A stretch of 64,000 bases of DNA, taken from positions 5,148 to 69,147 of the forward strand of contig CALLNU010000020.1 in assembly GCA_938005465.1 (NCBI GenBank), read 5' to 3'. Each line of letters starts with the position of its first letter. Within the stretch, counting starts at the first letter, position 1. Position numbers and translations under genes: made by a program. Below are positions 17,411 through 24,766 of the stretch, piece after piece. The stretch comes from an uncultured Collinsella sp. GTDB lineage: Bacteria; Actinomycetota; Coriobacteriia; Coriobacteriales; Coriobacteriaceae. The notes beneath the pieces were generated by a model. It searched no databases and was not told the DNA's origin. It worked only from the letters and a program-made list of their open reading frames with translations.

Positions 17411-17738
17411 ATGCGGAAGCTGCGTCCCGGAATCCGGCCTCGGAACGGGATTAACTTTCCCAACGGGGCCGCATGCGGAAACTGCGTCCCGGAATCGTGC
17501 CTCAGAATGGGATGTGTTTTCCGCTGGCCGGCCGTTTGGAAAGCGCATCCCAGTTTGAGTGTTTATTCCGGGATGCGGTTTCCGCTGAAGGACTCAACCG
17601 GAAAGCCTGTCCAGCTCTGAGACGGGATTCCGGGACACGCTTTCCGCCAGGCCCGCCATCCGGAAAGCGCATCCCGTTTTGAGTGTCCAGGCTGGGACGC
17701 GCTTTCCGTTGGCGTGGCCGTTGGGAAAACGCGGCCCA
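17411..17738. repeat. Tandem array of 46-bp palindromes with 62-bp period
   Basis: Five complete cores of exactly 46 bp lie at 17415-17460, 17477-17522, 17538-17583, 17600-17645 and 17662-17707, with start-to-start steps of 62, 61, 62 and 62. A left half of a sixth begins at 17724. Each core starts GGAAA or GGAAG, ends TTTCC, and has TCCC/GGGA inner arms, so each can fold into a hairpin. Units are diverged from one another. A solitary copy of the same core lies at 19075-19120. Confidence 0.85.
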
Positions 17739-17780
17739 GATAGGGGGGATGCGATTCGGCGATGCGTGGCCTAGCAGCTC

Positions 17781-18779
17781 CTACAGGTCCACCTCGTTGA
17801 GCCATGTCGGCAGCGCGGTCTGCCGGATGCCTGCCGTCTGCAGCTTTTTGGCGAGCATTCCTGTCGAGCGGACCTCGTTCATGGTAAAGCGCAGCAGAGG
17901 GTGACCGTAGAGCGATAGGTGCGCCTCGCGCTGTCGTTCGGCAACGAGCACCTCGGCGGTGGTGCGTCCGGCCAGCATGGTCTGGTCGGTATATTTGATG
18001 AGCCCGTCGAGCTCGCCCAGTGTGAGTTCCCGCGCCTGGCGCTCCCAGGCAAAGTCCGTTCGTATGGGCTTGGCCGAATCGAAGGGGTCCGTCAGCTCGT
18101 ATTGAAGCCAGTCGGGCGCAAAGCCCGTCTCGATCATGACGGCTCGGGCGACCGATTCCCCGCCGCTCTCGGCGCGGACGTCGGCATATCGAAGCGTTGT
18201 GAGGGCGGTGCGAATCGCGCGACCATTGCGTGCAGTCGCTCGTTGCTCCACGGCCTCCATCAGCTGTTCCGGCGCAAGGCCGAGCTTTGAGATCGTCGAA
18301 TCGGCAATGGGCATGCCGTCGGCAAAACCAGTTTGCAGCAGGCAATCTGTGGCCGTTTGGATGGGCGGCGTTACCGATATGCCGGCTCTGCGTATTGCTC
18401 CGGCCGGCTCAATCTGGTGTCGCTGAATATGTGCGCCCGGACGAGCCGACGGCTTTGTCGAGCTGCAAACATGCACGACGTTCAGGTGTCGCCACGAGAC
18501 CTCGAGCCCCAGCAGGCAAGCTGCCGAAAACGAGCAGAACGTCCAATCGGGATGGATGATCGCAAGGGCGCGGATAATCTCGCAATGGCGTTGCGCTCGG
18601 TTGAGTTCATCCCAGCGCGTTTTTCGCGCAAACAACCCCGGAATGGGCGAGACGACCGTGCCGCCGGTGCGCCGAAGGAGCGTTTTTCGGATCGCCGCGC
18701 TCGGGGGAATCAGACAGCGCCCCTCTTGCTCGGCTTGAGTGAGCAGTTGGTCGATGAGTTGGTCATTGCAATGGGTCAT
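17781..18779 (-). CDS. Unrecognised protein with AbiEi-like N-terminus and nuclease-fold C-terminus
   Basis: 332 residues. The first 120 resemble the winged-helix start of type IV antitoxins of the AbiEi sort common in Actinobacteria (LIPPSAAIRKTLLRRTGGTVVSPIPGLFA, then CSFSAACLLGLEV). The C-terminal 100 residues carry a PD-(D/E)xK-like pattern: RTDFAWERQAR, then LGELDGLIKY, as in Vsr/DUF559 nuclease-fold proteins. No partner toxin gene is next to it. It is transcribed towards the palindrome array and away from the DUF234 ATPase. Function unknown; defence or regulatory role is inference. Confidence 0.6.
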   Translation of the reverse strand: MTHCNDQLIDQLLTQAEQEGRCLIPPSAAIRKTLLRRTGGTVVSPIPGLFARKTRWDELNRAQRHCEIIRALAIIHPDWTFCSFSAACLLGLEVSWRHLNVVHVCSSTKPSARPGAHIQRHQIEPAGAIRRAGISVTPPIQTATDCLLQTGFADGMPIADSTISKLGLAPEQLMEAVEQRATARNGRAIRTALTTLRYADVRAESGGESVARAVMIETGFAPDWLQYELTDPFDSAKPIRTDFAWERQARELTLGELDGLIKYTDQTMLAGRTTAEVLVAERQREAHLSLYGHPLLRFTMNEVRSTGMLAKKLQTAGIRQTALPTWLNEVDL

Positions 18780-19074
18780 GAGCTACCGCCTCCTTTTGGG
18801 TAGCAAAAACGTATCAGCTGGAACTTGCCGCTCAGCTGACCAAAAGCTGACCAAAATCTAACCATGCAGGTAGATGACCTGCTTTCGGCGACATTTTTAC
18901 ATCCGAATCGGCGGACGGTAATCGGCGACCTTGAACGGTAGCTAGATATGAAGTCTTGGTAAGTTTCGGGACGTGTACTTTTTGAAAAAGAGCATTCTAT
19001 CTGCTGTTTTGTGTTTCTGGATCGCATATTTGAAGGCATGTGATAAGGGCGGCGGATCGTCGTCTTGTACCTGA

Positions 19075-19120
19075 GGAAACCGTGACCCGGAATTGCCGCT
19101 CGGAACGGGACGCGCTTTCC
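19075..19120. repeat. Solitary copy of the 46-bp palindrome
   Basis: Exactly 46 bp, beginning GGAAAC and ending GCTTTCC, with CCCGGAAT and CTCGGAACGGGA at the same internal positions as the first unit of the array at 17415. Confidence 0.75.
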
Positions 19121-19167
19121 GGAACGGTCCACGTGCGGTGGTGTACCGACCCTTTTGCGTGCGCCGC

Positions 19168-19197
19168 TTGTCGAATTACGTTATAGCTAGCTATATT
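19168..19197 (+). promoter_or_regulatory. Possible promoter of the DUF234 ATPase gene
   Basis: TTGTCG (19168) and TATATT (19192) are 18 bases apart. The -10 falls inside the left arm of the inverted repeat, so a protein bound there would block transcription. Confidence 0.4.
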
Positions 19198-19231
19198 ATA
19201 GGAAGGTATAATATAGCTAGCTATAACGTAA
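19176..19231. promoter_or_regulatory. Perfect 25-bp inverted repeat with 6-nt loop
   Basis: Arms 19176-19200 and 19207-19231 are exact reverse complements around GGAAGG. Each arm itself contains the 14-bp palindrome TATAGCTAGCTATA. The element ends 15 bases before the ATPase start. It could be a tandem operator or a very stable mRNA hairpin in the leader. Confidence 0.8.
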
Positions 19232-19246
19232 AGGAAGGATGGCCCT

Positions 19247-20638
19247 ATGTTTATCGGAAGAACGGCGGAAATGTCCGAGCTCAATCGACTGTATGGCACG
19301 GGCTCCTTTGAGATGCCTGTGATTTACGGCCGCCGTCGCGTGGGCAAAACGCGTCTTATCACAGAGTTTATCCAAGGCAAGAAGGCTATTTACTTTCAAG
19401 CTCGTCGCACCAATGCAGAGGCAAACCTGCATGGCTTTAGCCAGGCGATACTTGCGGGCTCCGTTGGTGTTGCTGGCGTGTCGTTTCGTAGTTTTGACGA
19501 GGCGTTCGATGCATTGGCTACCATGGCTCGTACGGAACGTTTGATTGTCGTGATCGACGAGTATCCTTATCTCGCCCAATCGAATCCCGAGATCAGCTCG
19601 TTGCTGCAAGACAAGATCGATCACTTGTACAAAGAGACCAAGCTTATGCTTATCCTGTGCGGGTCGTCGCTTTCGTTTATGGAAGAGCAGGTGTTGGGCT
19701 ACGAGAGTCCGCTATACGGTAGGCGTACGGCCCAGTTTAAGATCATGCCGCTCGATTTTATGACGACCCTCGGCCTGTGGCAGAGCATGGGTCGCGAAGA
19801 CGCTGCAGTTTGCTATGGCATGACGGGTGGCATTCCTGCATATATCGAGAAAGTCGATCCTGCCGCACCGCTCAAGGACAACATCAAACGTCTTTTTCTT
19901 ACTCCTACGGGCTATCTCTTTGAGGAGCCGAGTAACCTGCTATTGCAGGAGTGCCGCAATCCCGAGCAATATGATGCGATCGTGCAAGCAATTGCCCAGG
20001 GGCGCTCGAAGATCTCGGAGATTGCGAGCTCTACGGGAATCCCTGCGAGCAACGTAAAGAGCTATGTGGATAAGCTGGCGTCGCTTGGGATTGTCGAGCG
20101 CGAGCTGCCCCTAAACGAGACGAGCAATAAGCGAGCCGTGTATCTGCTGAGCGACCAGATGTTTAGGTTCTGGTACAAGTTTGTTCCGCAGAACATCGGG
20201 CTGATTCAAAACGATATGGCCGAGATGGCGTATGAGCGCATTGAGCCGCACGTATCGGATTATATGGGTACGGTCTTTGAGATTATATGCAGACAATACG
20301 TGTACGAACTCGCGCGGGCGGGCCAGCTTGATGTGGTTCCGGCAAGCGTTGGGCGCTGGTGGGGGACGGATAATCGCACGCATACGCAGGAAGAAATCGA
20401 CTTGATTGTTGACGATGGCGAGGGCACTGCGCTGTTTGCGGAATGCAAATGGTGCAATGAACCGGTGGGCGAAGACGTGCTGCAAAAGCTCGTGCATCGA
20501 AGCGAACTCTTTAGGCGGCAGCACAAAAGCTATGCGATCTTCTCGAAGCGAGGCTTTACGCAAGGATGTCAGGAAGCTGCGGCGAGCAGGGGAGATGCCA
20601 AGCTGATTTCGTTTGCCGAGATGTGCGAGCGGAGATAA
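19247..20638 (+). CDS. AAA ATPase of the DUF234 type
   Basis: 463 residues. The Walker A motif YGRRRVGKTRL is at about 26-36 and a Walker B-like IVVIDEYPYL near 101-110. A winged-helix stretch follows (ISEIASSTGIPASNVKSYVDKL near 262), and the C-terminal 110 residues have a nuclease-like ExD...ExK pattern (EEIDLIVDD, then LFAECKW), as in the archaeal/bacterial ATPase plus DUF234 family. The cellular role of this family is not established. It stands alone as a transcription unit with the inverted repeat at 19176-19231 in its leader. Confidence 0.88.
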   Translation: MFIGRTAEMSELNRLYGTGSFEMPVIYGRRRVGKTRLITEFIQGKKAIYFQARRTNAEANLHGFSQAILAGSVGVAGVSFRSFDEAFDALATMARTERLIVVIDEYPYLAQSNPEISSLLQDKIDHLYKETKLMLILCGSSLSFMEEQVLGYESPLYGRRTAQFKIMPLDFMTTLGLWQSMGREDAAVCYGMTGGIPAYIEKVDPAAPLKDNIKRLFLTPTGYLFEEPSNLLLQECRNPEQYDAIVQAIAQGRSKISEIASSTGIPASNVKSYVDKLASLGIVERELPLNETSNKRAVYLLSDQMFRFWYKFVPQNIGLIQNDMAEMAYERIEPHVSDYMGTVFEIICRQYVYELARAGQLDVVPASVGRWWGTDNRTHTQEEIDLIVDDGEGTALFAECKWCNEPVGEDVLQKLVHRSELFRRQHKSYAIFSKRGFTQGCQEAAASRGDAKLISFAEMCERR

Positions 20639-20687
20639 CCAAGCACGCTCTGATGTGATGCTCGGAATGGGTCGCGCTAAGGATGCC

Positions 20688-20802
20688 AAGCGTAAAACCT
20701 TCAATGAAAATGGCGTAAAAACTACATCTGTCATGGCGTAAAAACTACATTGAAAGTAGCGTAAAATCAGCATTGAGAATGGCGTAATTTCGCATATCGC
20801 GT
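20688..20802 (+). repeat. Five 23-bp iterons upstream of the DUF4143 ATPase
   Basis: Units begin at 20688, 20711, 20734, 20757 and 20780, an exact 23-bp step each time. The consensus is TGGCGTAAAAACTACATTG plus AAAA; the second and third share 18 identical bases from 20710 and 20733. The core GCGTAA occurs in every unit. The array ends 21 bases before the ATPase start codon. Confidence 0.88.
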
Positions 20803-20823
20803 GATAGAGAGGGACGGCCGTCT

Positions 20824-22119
20824 ATGGATGCACCAAAGAGATTGACCCAAAAGGGATATAGGCCCCGGCTCATAGAGGAGCGCCTCGACACCCTTATGCG
20901 GGCGTTTGGCTGTGTGGAGATCAACGGCCCCAAATGGTGCGGCAAGACCTGGACGGCGCTCTCTCGCTCGGCGAGCGTCTCCAGGCTCGATGAGCCTGCG
21001 CAGCGTGCGGCGGCAGAGGTCGACCCAAGCCTGGCGCTCATCGGCGATGCGCCACACCTGGTCGATGAATGGCAGGAGGTGCCCGAGGTTTGGGATGCCG
21101 CCCGGCGTTTCGTGGACGCGAGCGGCAACGAACGGGGGACACTTTTGCTCACGGGCTCGACCGCGCTCAAAAGCGAGGAGCGCAGCCATGTTCGTCATTC
21201 CGGCACGGGTAGGATCGCCCGTCTGTCAATGCGCCCCATGGCCCTGTGTGAGTCGGGCGACGGCGAGCCGCTCGTGTCACTGGCAAGCCTCTTTAAGGGC
21301 GAGGATTTTGCCCCTCAGCGTCGCGAGAGCACGGTGGATGACGTCGCCCGCTGGTGCTGCAGGGGCGGTTGGCCTGCAAATCTTGGGCTTTCGGAAGATC
21401 TTGCGCGAGAGACGGCAAGCCAGTACGTGCACTCGGTGCTCGACGTCAACGTGCTGGACGAGGGCATGTCGCCCGAGCTTGCACACGGCCTTTTGCGAGC
21501 TCTTGCCATGAACGAGAGCCAGGCTGTCACGTACAAGACGCTCGTAAAGGACGCCTCGTACGGTGAGGCGGGCCCCGACGAGAGGACCATCGCTGCGTAC
21601 TTGGACCTCTTCAACAGGCTCAAGCTGACCGAGGACCTGTGCGGATGGGAGCCGCCCATGCGCTCGAAGGCCCGCGTTCGCGTGCGCCCCAAGCGCTACT
21701 TCTGTGACCCGTCACTTGCGGCGGCGTTGCTGGGGGCTACCCCTGAGCGGCTGCTTGGCGATATGCAAACGCTGGGGATGCTCTTTGAGAATCTCGTCCT
21801 GCGCGACGTGCGCGTGTTCCTTTCCACCTACGGCGGTGTCGACAACAGTGTCCATTATTTCCGAGATGAGAAGGGCCTTGAGGTCGATCTGATCGTTGAG
21901 CACGACGGGCGCTGGGGAGCCATCGAGGTCAAGCTGAGTGATGCGAAAGCAGACGATGGAGCGAGAAATCTCAAGGCGCTGGAGAGGAAAGTGCTCTCCA
22001 ATCCTGCCGCCCAGAATGCCGCGCCGGCGTTTTTGGCGGTCGTGGTTGGAAAGGGGAGCATTGCCTATACACGCGACGACGGCGTGGCGGTGATTCCCAT
22101 GGCGGCACTTGGGGCGTAG
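20824..22119 (+). CDS. AAA ATPase of the AAA_14/DUF4143 type
   Basis: 431 residues. The P-loop reads INGPKWCGKTWTAL (about 33-46), a Walker B-like HLVDEWQEVPEVWD near 79-92, and a sensor-type LLLTGSTAL near 107. The C-terminal part (LFENLVLRDVRVFLS, then YFRDEKGLEVDLIVEHDGRWGAIEVKLS) is the DUF4143 domain with its nuclease-like ExD...ExK pattern. Function of the family is unknown. It is distinct from the DUF234 ATPase immediately upstream but has the same general design. The iteron array at 20688-20802 forms its promoter region. Confidence 0.88.
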   Translation: MDAPKRLTQKGYRPRLIEERLDTLMRAFGCVEINGPKWCGKTWTALSRSASVSRLDEPAQRAAAEVDPSLALIGDAPHLVDEWQEVPEVWDAARRFVDASGNERGTLLLTGSTALKSEERSHVRHSGTGRIARLSMRPMALCESGDGEPLVSLASLFKGEDFAPQRRESTVDDVARWCCRGGWPANLGLSEDLARETASQYVHSVLDVNVLDEGMSPELAHGLLRALAMNESQAVTYKTLVKDASYGEAGPDERTIAAYLDLFNRLKLTEDLCGWEPPMRSKARVRVRPKRYFCDPSLAAALLGATPERLLGDMQTLGMLFENLVLRDVRVFLSTYGGVDNSVHYFRDEKGLEVDLIVEHDGRWGAIEVKLSDAKADDGARNLKALERKVLSNPAAQNAAPAFLAVVVGKGSIAYTRDDGVAVIPMAALGA

Positions 22120-22572
22120 TGGTTTTGCGGGCGTGCCGTGCTTCCTTTACCGAAAATCCATTTGGTAAACCAGATGCTCGCGGATAGAATAAAGTTGACG
22201 GCAGCCCAAGGGTGATAGCTGGGCAGCGCCGTTGCTTGGTCAAGAGGTCAGTGCCTTAATGGCAGCGACTTGTTATGCTTCGAATGCTGCTTGAGTGCCT
22301 CGGAAAGTTCGATAAGCGCCGTGAAGAGCGAGACCAAAGCAACCAAGAGCTCTACGAGCTCTGATGGGCCCGGGATGACCGCTGATTCAAGTCACCGGGC
22401 CTAAACTTTTTATCCATTTGAATAGAGCGGGCGACTCTCTTGGGGCCGTCTGCATGGCGTGTGATTAGCGCATGGTATTGCGCCCAGCTTTCATGTCCGC
22501 ACGGGCGCCTATCCTTACGGCAATGTAGCCGCCTATGTAGCAAGCGGCAGTTGACGGAGAAAGGCCCTAACC
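22120..22572. other. Intergenic region with a terminator-like hairpin
   Basis: 453 bases. The only strong structure is GGCCCGG (22367) with CCGGGCC (22395-22401) plus inner TGAC/GTCA pairs, followed by a short T-run at 22406-22411. A 29-codon plus-strand frame (22275-22364) and a hydrophobic minus-strand frame in the same place have no convincing start signals. Confidence 0.5.
22367..22411 (+). terminator. Terminator-like hairpin
   Basis: A 7-bp GC stem with 4 further inner pairs, followed by TAAACTTTTT. It could end the ATPase transcript or an unseen small RNA. Confidence 0.55.
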
Positions 22573-23307
22573 GTGTCAGCTGAAAAGACGCCGTGTATCT
22601 CGGCTATCGATACGACGAACTTTGCGCGCCAGATTGTGCTGGACTTTGAGTTTGCGCCGGCGCCAAAGCAGCGCCAGCGCCGTGGACTGCGCAACGAGAT
22701 TATCGAGGTCGGCGCCGTCAAGCTCGATTACCACGGCAACGTTATGGGCGAGTTCTCGCAGTTTGTGCAGACGGAATTTACCGAAGGCGTTGCGTTTCCC
22801 GTCCGCGAGCTTACGGGGGTATCGGCCGTGGACACCGCGATGGCCGATCCGCTTTACATGGTGATTAAAAGGCTCAGCGATTGGATCGGTCGCTACTCCG
22901 CCCAAGTGGTTTGCTGGAGTGGGGCGGACCGGCGACAGCTTTTGACCGAGTGCCAGGCAAAGCACATCGACCTCTCCGCATTTCCTACGGACTGGGCCGA
23001 CCTGCAGGCGTTTTACACCTCGATCATGGACGTGGGCAGTCACGGGTGTGTCTCGCTGAGCGACGCGGCGACGTGGTTTGGCATCGAGTTTGACGAGTCG
23101 ACGGGCCATGCTCACAGCGCCCTAGCCGATGCGCGTGTGACCGCCAAGCTGCTCAAGCAGATGATGGAGGGGGACTATCACGTGAGTCCGCGCGCCCAGG
23201 AGATCCGCCAACGGTGGGGGATGGGCGAGCGACCCCAGACGCGCCTCTCTAGCAAGTGCCCCGAGCTGGGTGACCTGCTGCTGAAGCTGAAGGCGGCGGG
23301 AAGGTAG
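22573..23307 (+). CDS. DnaQ-like 3'-5' exonuclease (DEDDh)
   Basis: 244 residues from GTG, with GGAGAAAGG upstream. The exonuclease motifs are visible: LDFEFAP near residue 23, EVGAVKLD near 48, and HAHSALADARVTAKLL near 178, where His and Asp match ExoIII of the DEDDh class. It is shorter than a polymerase III epsilon chain with tail and has no helicase domain, so it is a stand-alone nuclease. It may trim DNA or RNA. It lies alone between the ATPase genes and minus-strand genes; any functional link is unproven. Confidence 0.82.
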   Translation: MSAEKTPCISAIDTTNFARQIVLDFEFAPAPKQRQRRGLRNEIIEVGAVKLDYHGNVMGEFSQFVQTEFTEGVAFPVRELTGVSAVDTAMADPLYMVIKRLSDWIGRYSAQVVCWSGADRRQLLTECQAKHIDLSAFPTDWADLQAFYTSIMDVGSHGCVSLSDAATWFGIEFDESTGHAHSALADARVTAKLLKQMMEGDYHVSPRAQEIRQRWGMGERPQTRLSSKCPELGDLLLKLKAAGR

Positions 23308-23348
23308 GGGCGTTAGCTGTCTGCATGGCGCGTGCCTGTCGCGTATCG

Positions 23349-24584
23349 TTACTCTTCCTGCTGCTTGGCAGGCAAGATGTAGACGTTCTCGGCGTCCACG
23401 GCGATCTGCGCGGGGCGGTTGTAGAGGGTGTCGATCTCCTTTACGCTCTGCTTGAACGGCGTGACGTCGGGCGTCTTTGCCTGATGGAGCTTTTCGAGGA
23501 GTTTCTCGGATTGCTTGTCGTTGAACTTTCCGATGCTCTCTCCTGCGCCTTCGAGCGCCTCGTCGATGAGTGTATGGTCGCCCACGGGGGTCTTTGCGAT
23601 GGCGTGACCGAGCAATTTGCCCGCGGACGCGATACCGCCCAGCAGTGCCGCATCGACGGTGTCGACAGCCCCCGCTTCGAGTGCGTTGTAGCAGTCGGTG
23701 TAGAGCTCGCGGTACGCGATCGAATCAGCCTCGATCTTCGCAGTGGCGTCCGCGAGCTTTGCGGGCTCGAAGTTCTGGGCGAGCATGGGTTCGAGGAACA
23801 GCGAGAACGCGTGGATGTAGGTGGCGAGCTGGCAGTCTTTGAGGTAGTCGAGCACCTTGTCGAGGCGTCTGCCCAAGCCGTCTCGCACCTCGATGAACCC
23901 TTTCTTTTTCAGATCCGCCTGTGCCTGCGAGCGGAAGAGTTCCATGTCCTGCGCGGACGACTGCTTGATGTCGAGCACCTTCATATGGGCGTTTGCCATG
24001 TAGGTGGCGTTGCCGTAGTTGAGGCCGTAACCGTTGAGGATGTCTGCGAGCGTCTTGAGGTTGCCACGCATGTTGGCCTTGTCGCGCTGACGCATGTACT
24101 CGAACATTTCGTCGACGGACTCCTGGATGGAGTCGAGCTTTTGGTTTATCTGCGCGATTGCGGCTGCCATGAATAGCGATGTTGGATCGTAAGGCACCTG
24201 CGTGACGCTCGTGGCGATGTCGCCCTCGACTACGTGGAAGCGCGCCTGCCCAAGGCCCTTGGCGGCGTCGCGGTAGCCCCCTGTGAGACCGCTGCCGTCC
24301 TTGAACGTGTTGAGTTTCGACGGATCGAGCGGGTTACCATATTTGTCAGTCGCCTGGAGCAGCGTGGGCACGCTCACCGTGTTGGTGACGGTGCGAAACA
24401 TCGAGGGGAGCGAGGCGAACGCCACGCCGAGTTGGGGAATTCGCTCGAGCGGTAGCTTGATGGCGCCGGAGACGTCCACCCGCTTCTGAGTGAGCGCGAG
24501 GTGGATTTTGGTCGATGCGAGCTGTTTTGCCACGAGCTCCTCTCGGCCGTCGTTCGCCGAGGGTTTGGTCTCGTTGTCTGCCAT
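23349..24584 (-). CDS. Unrecognised helical protein, 411 residues
   Basis: The ATG chosen has AAGGAGC six bases upstream; an upstream in-frame ATG is 12 codons earlier but lacks a site. No signal peptide or membrane segment. From about residue 135 the protein is dominated by charged amphipathic helices (MAAAIAQINQKLDSIQESVD and onward), interrupted by a Gly/Ala-rich stretch near 310 (LLGGIASAGKLLGHAIAKTP). Similar uncharacterised proteins are common in gut Firmicutes and Actinobacteria, to my recollection. The helical layout recalls pore-forming or coiled-coil effector proteins, but I cannot assign a function. Confidence 0.6.
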   Translation of the reverse strand: MADNETKPSANDGREELVAKQLASTKIHLALTQKRVDVSGAIKLPLERIPQLGVAFASLPSMFRTVTNTVSVPTLLQATDKYGNPLDPSKLNTFKDGSGLTGGYRDAAKGLGQARFHVVEGDIATSVTQVPYDPTSLFMAAAIAQINQKLDSIQESVDEMFEYMRQRDKANMRGNLKTLADILNGYGLNYGNATYMANAHMKVLDIKQSSAQDMELFRSQAQADLKKKGFIEVRDGLGRRLDKVLDYLKDCQLATYIHAFSLFLEPMLAQNFEPAKLADATAKIEADSIAYRELYTDCYNALEAGAVDTVDAALLGGIASAGKLLGHAIAKTPVGDHTLIDEALEGAGESIGKFNDKQSEKLLEKLHQAKTPDVTPFKQSVKEIDTLYNRPAQIAVDAENVYILPAKQQEE

Positions 24585-24766
24585 AGCGCGCTCCTTGCTT
24601 ACGTTGATAGTCGTGGGCATTATCTCATCGCCTGGTGGCTTGCTAGAGCGGGGTAGAGGCCGAGCGTCTGGCGAAACTCGTTAACTGATTGCATTTCAGC
24701 GGATTGGGTTGATTATAAGAGAAGGACGGCTATCCATCTGCCCTTCCCAGTTGAGTTCGCTTTGAG

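Larger units (their letters stand above)
18780..19246. other. Divergent intergenic region with two repeat structures
   Basis: 467 bases without a recognisable gene. The first 200 bases are AT-rich and likely hold the promoter of the minus-strand gene. A solitary 46-bp palindrome is at 19075-19120 and a perfect 25-bp inverted repeat at 19176-19231. Confidence 0.6.

Noticed and set aside
17411..17738. CRISPR array
   Set aside because: The 62-bp period is in the CRISPR range, but the units have no invariant repeat alternating with unique spacers; similarity extends through each palindromic unit and no cas gene is present.
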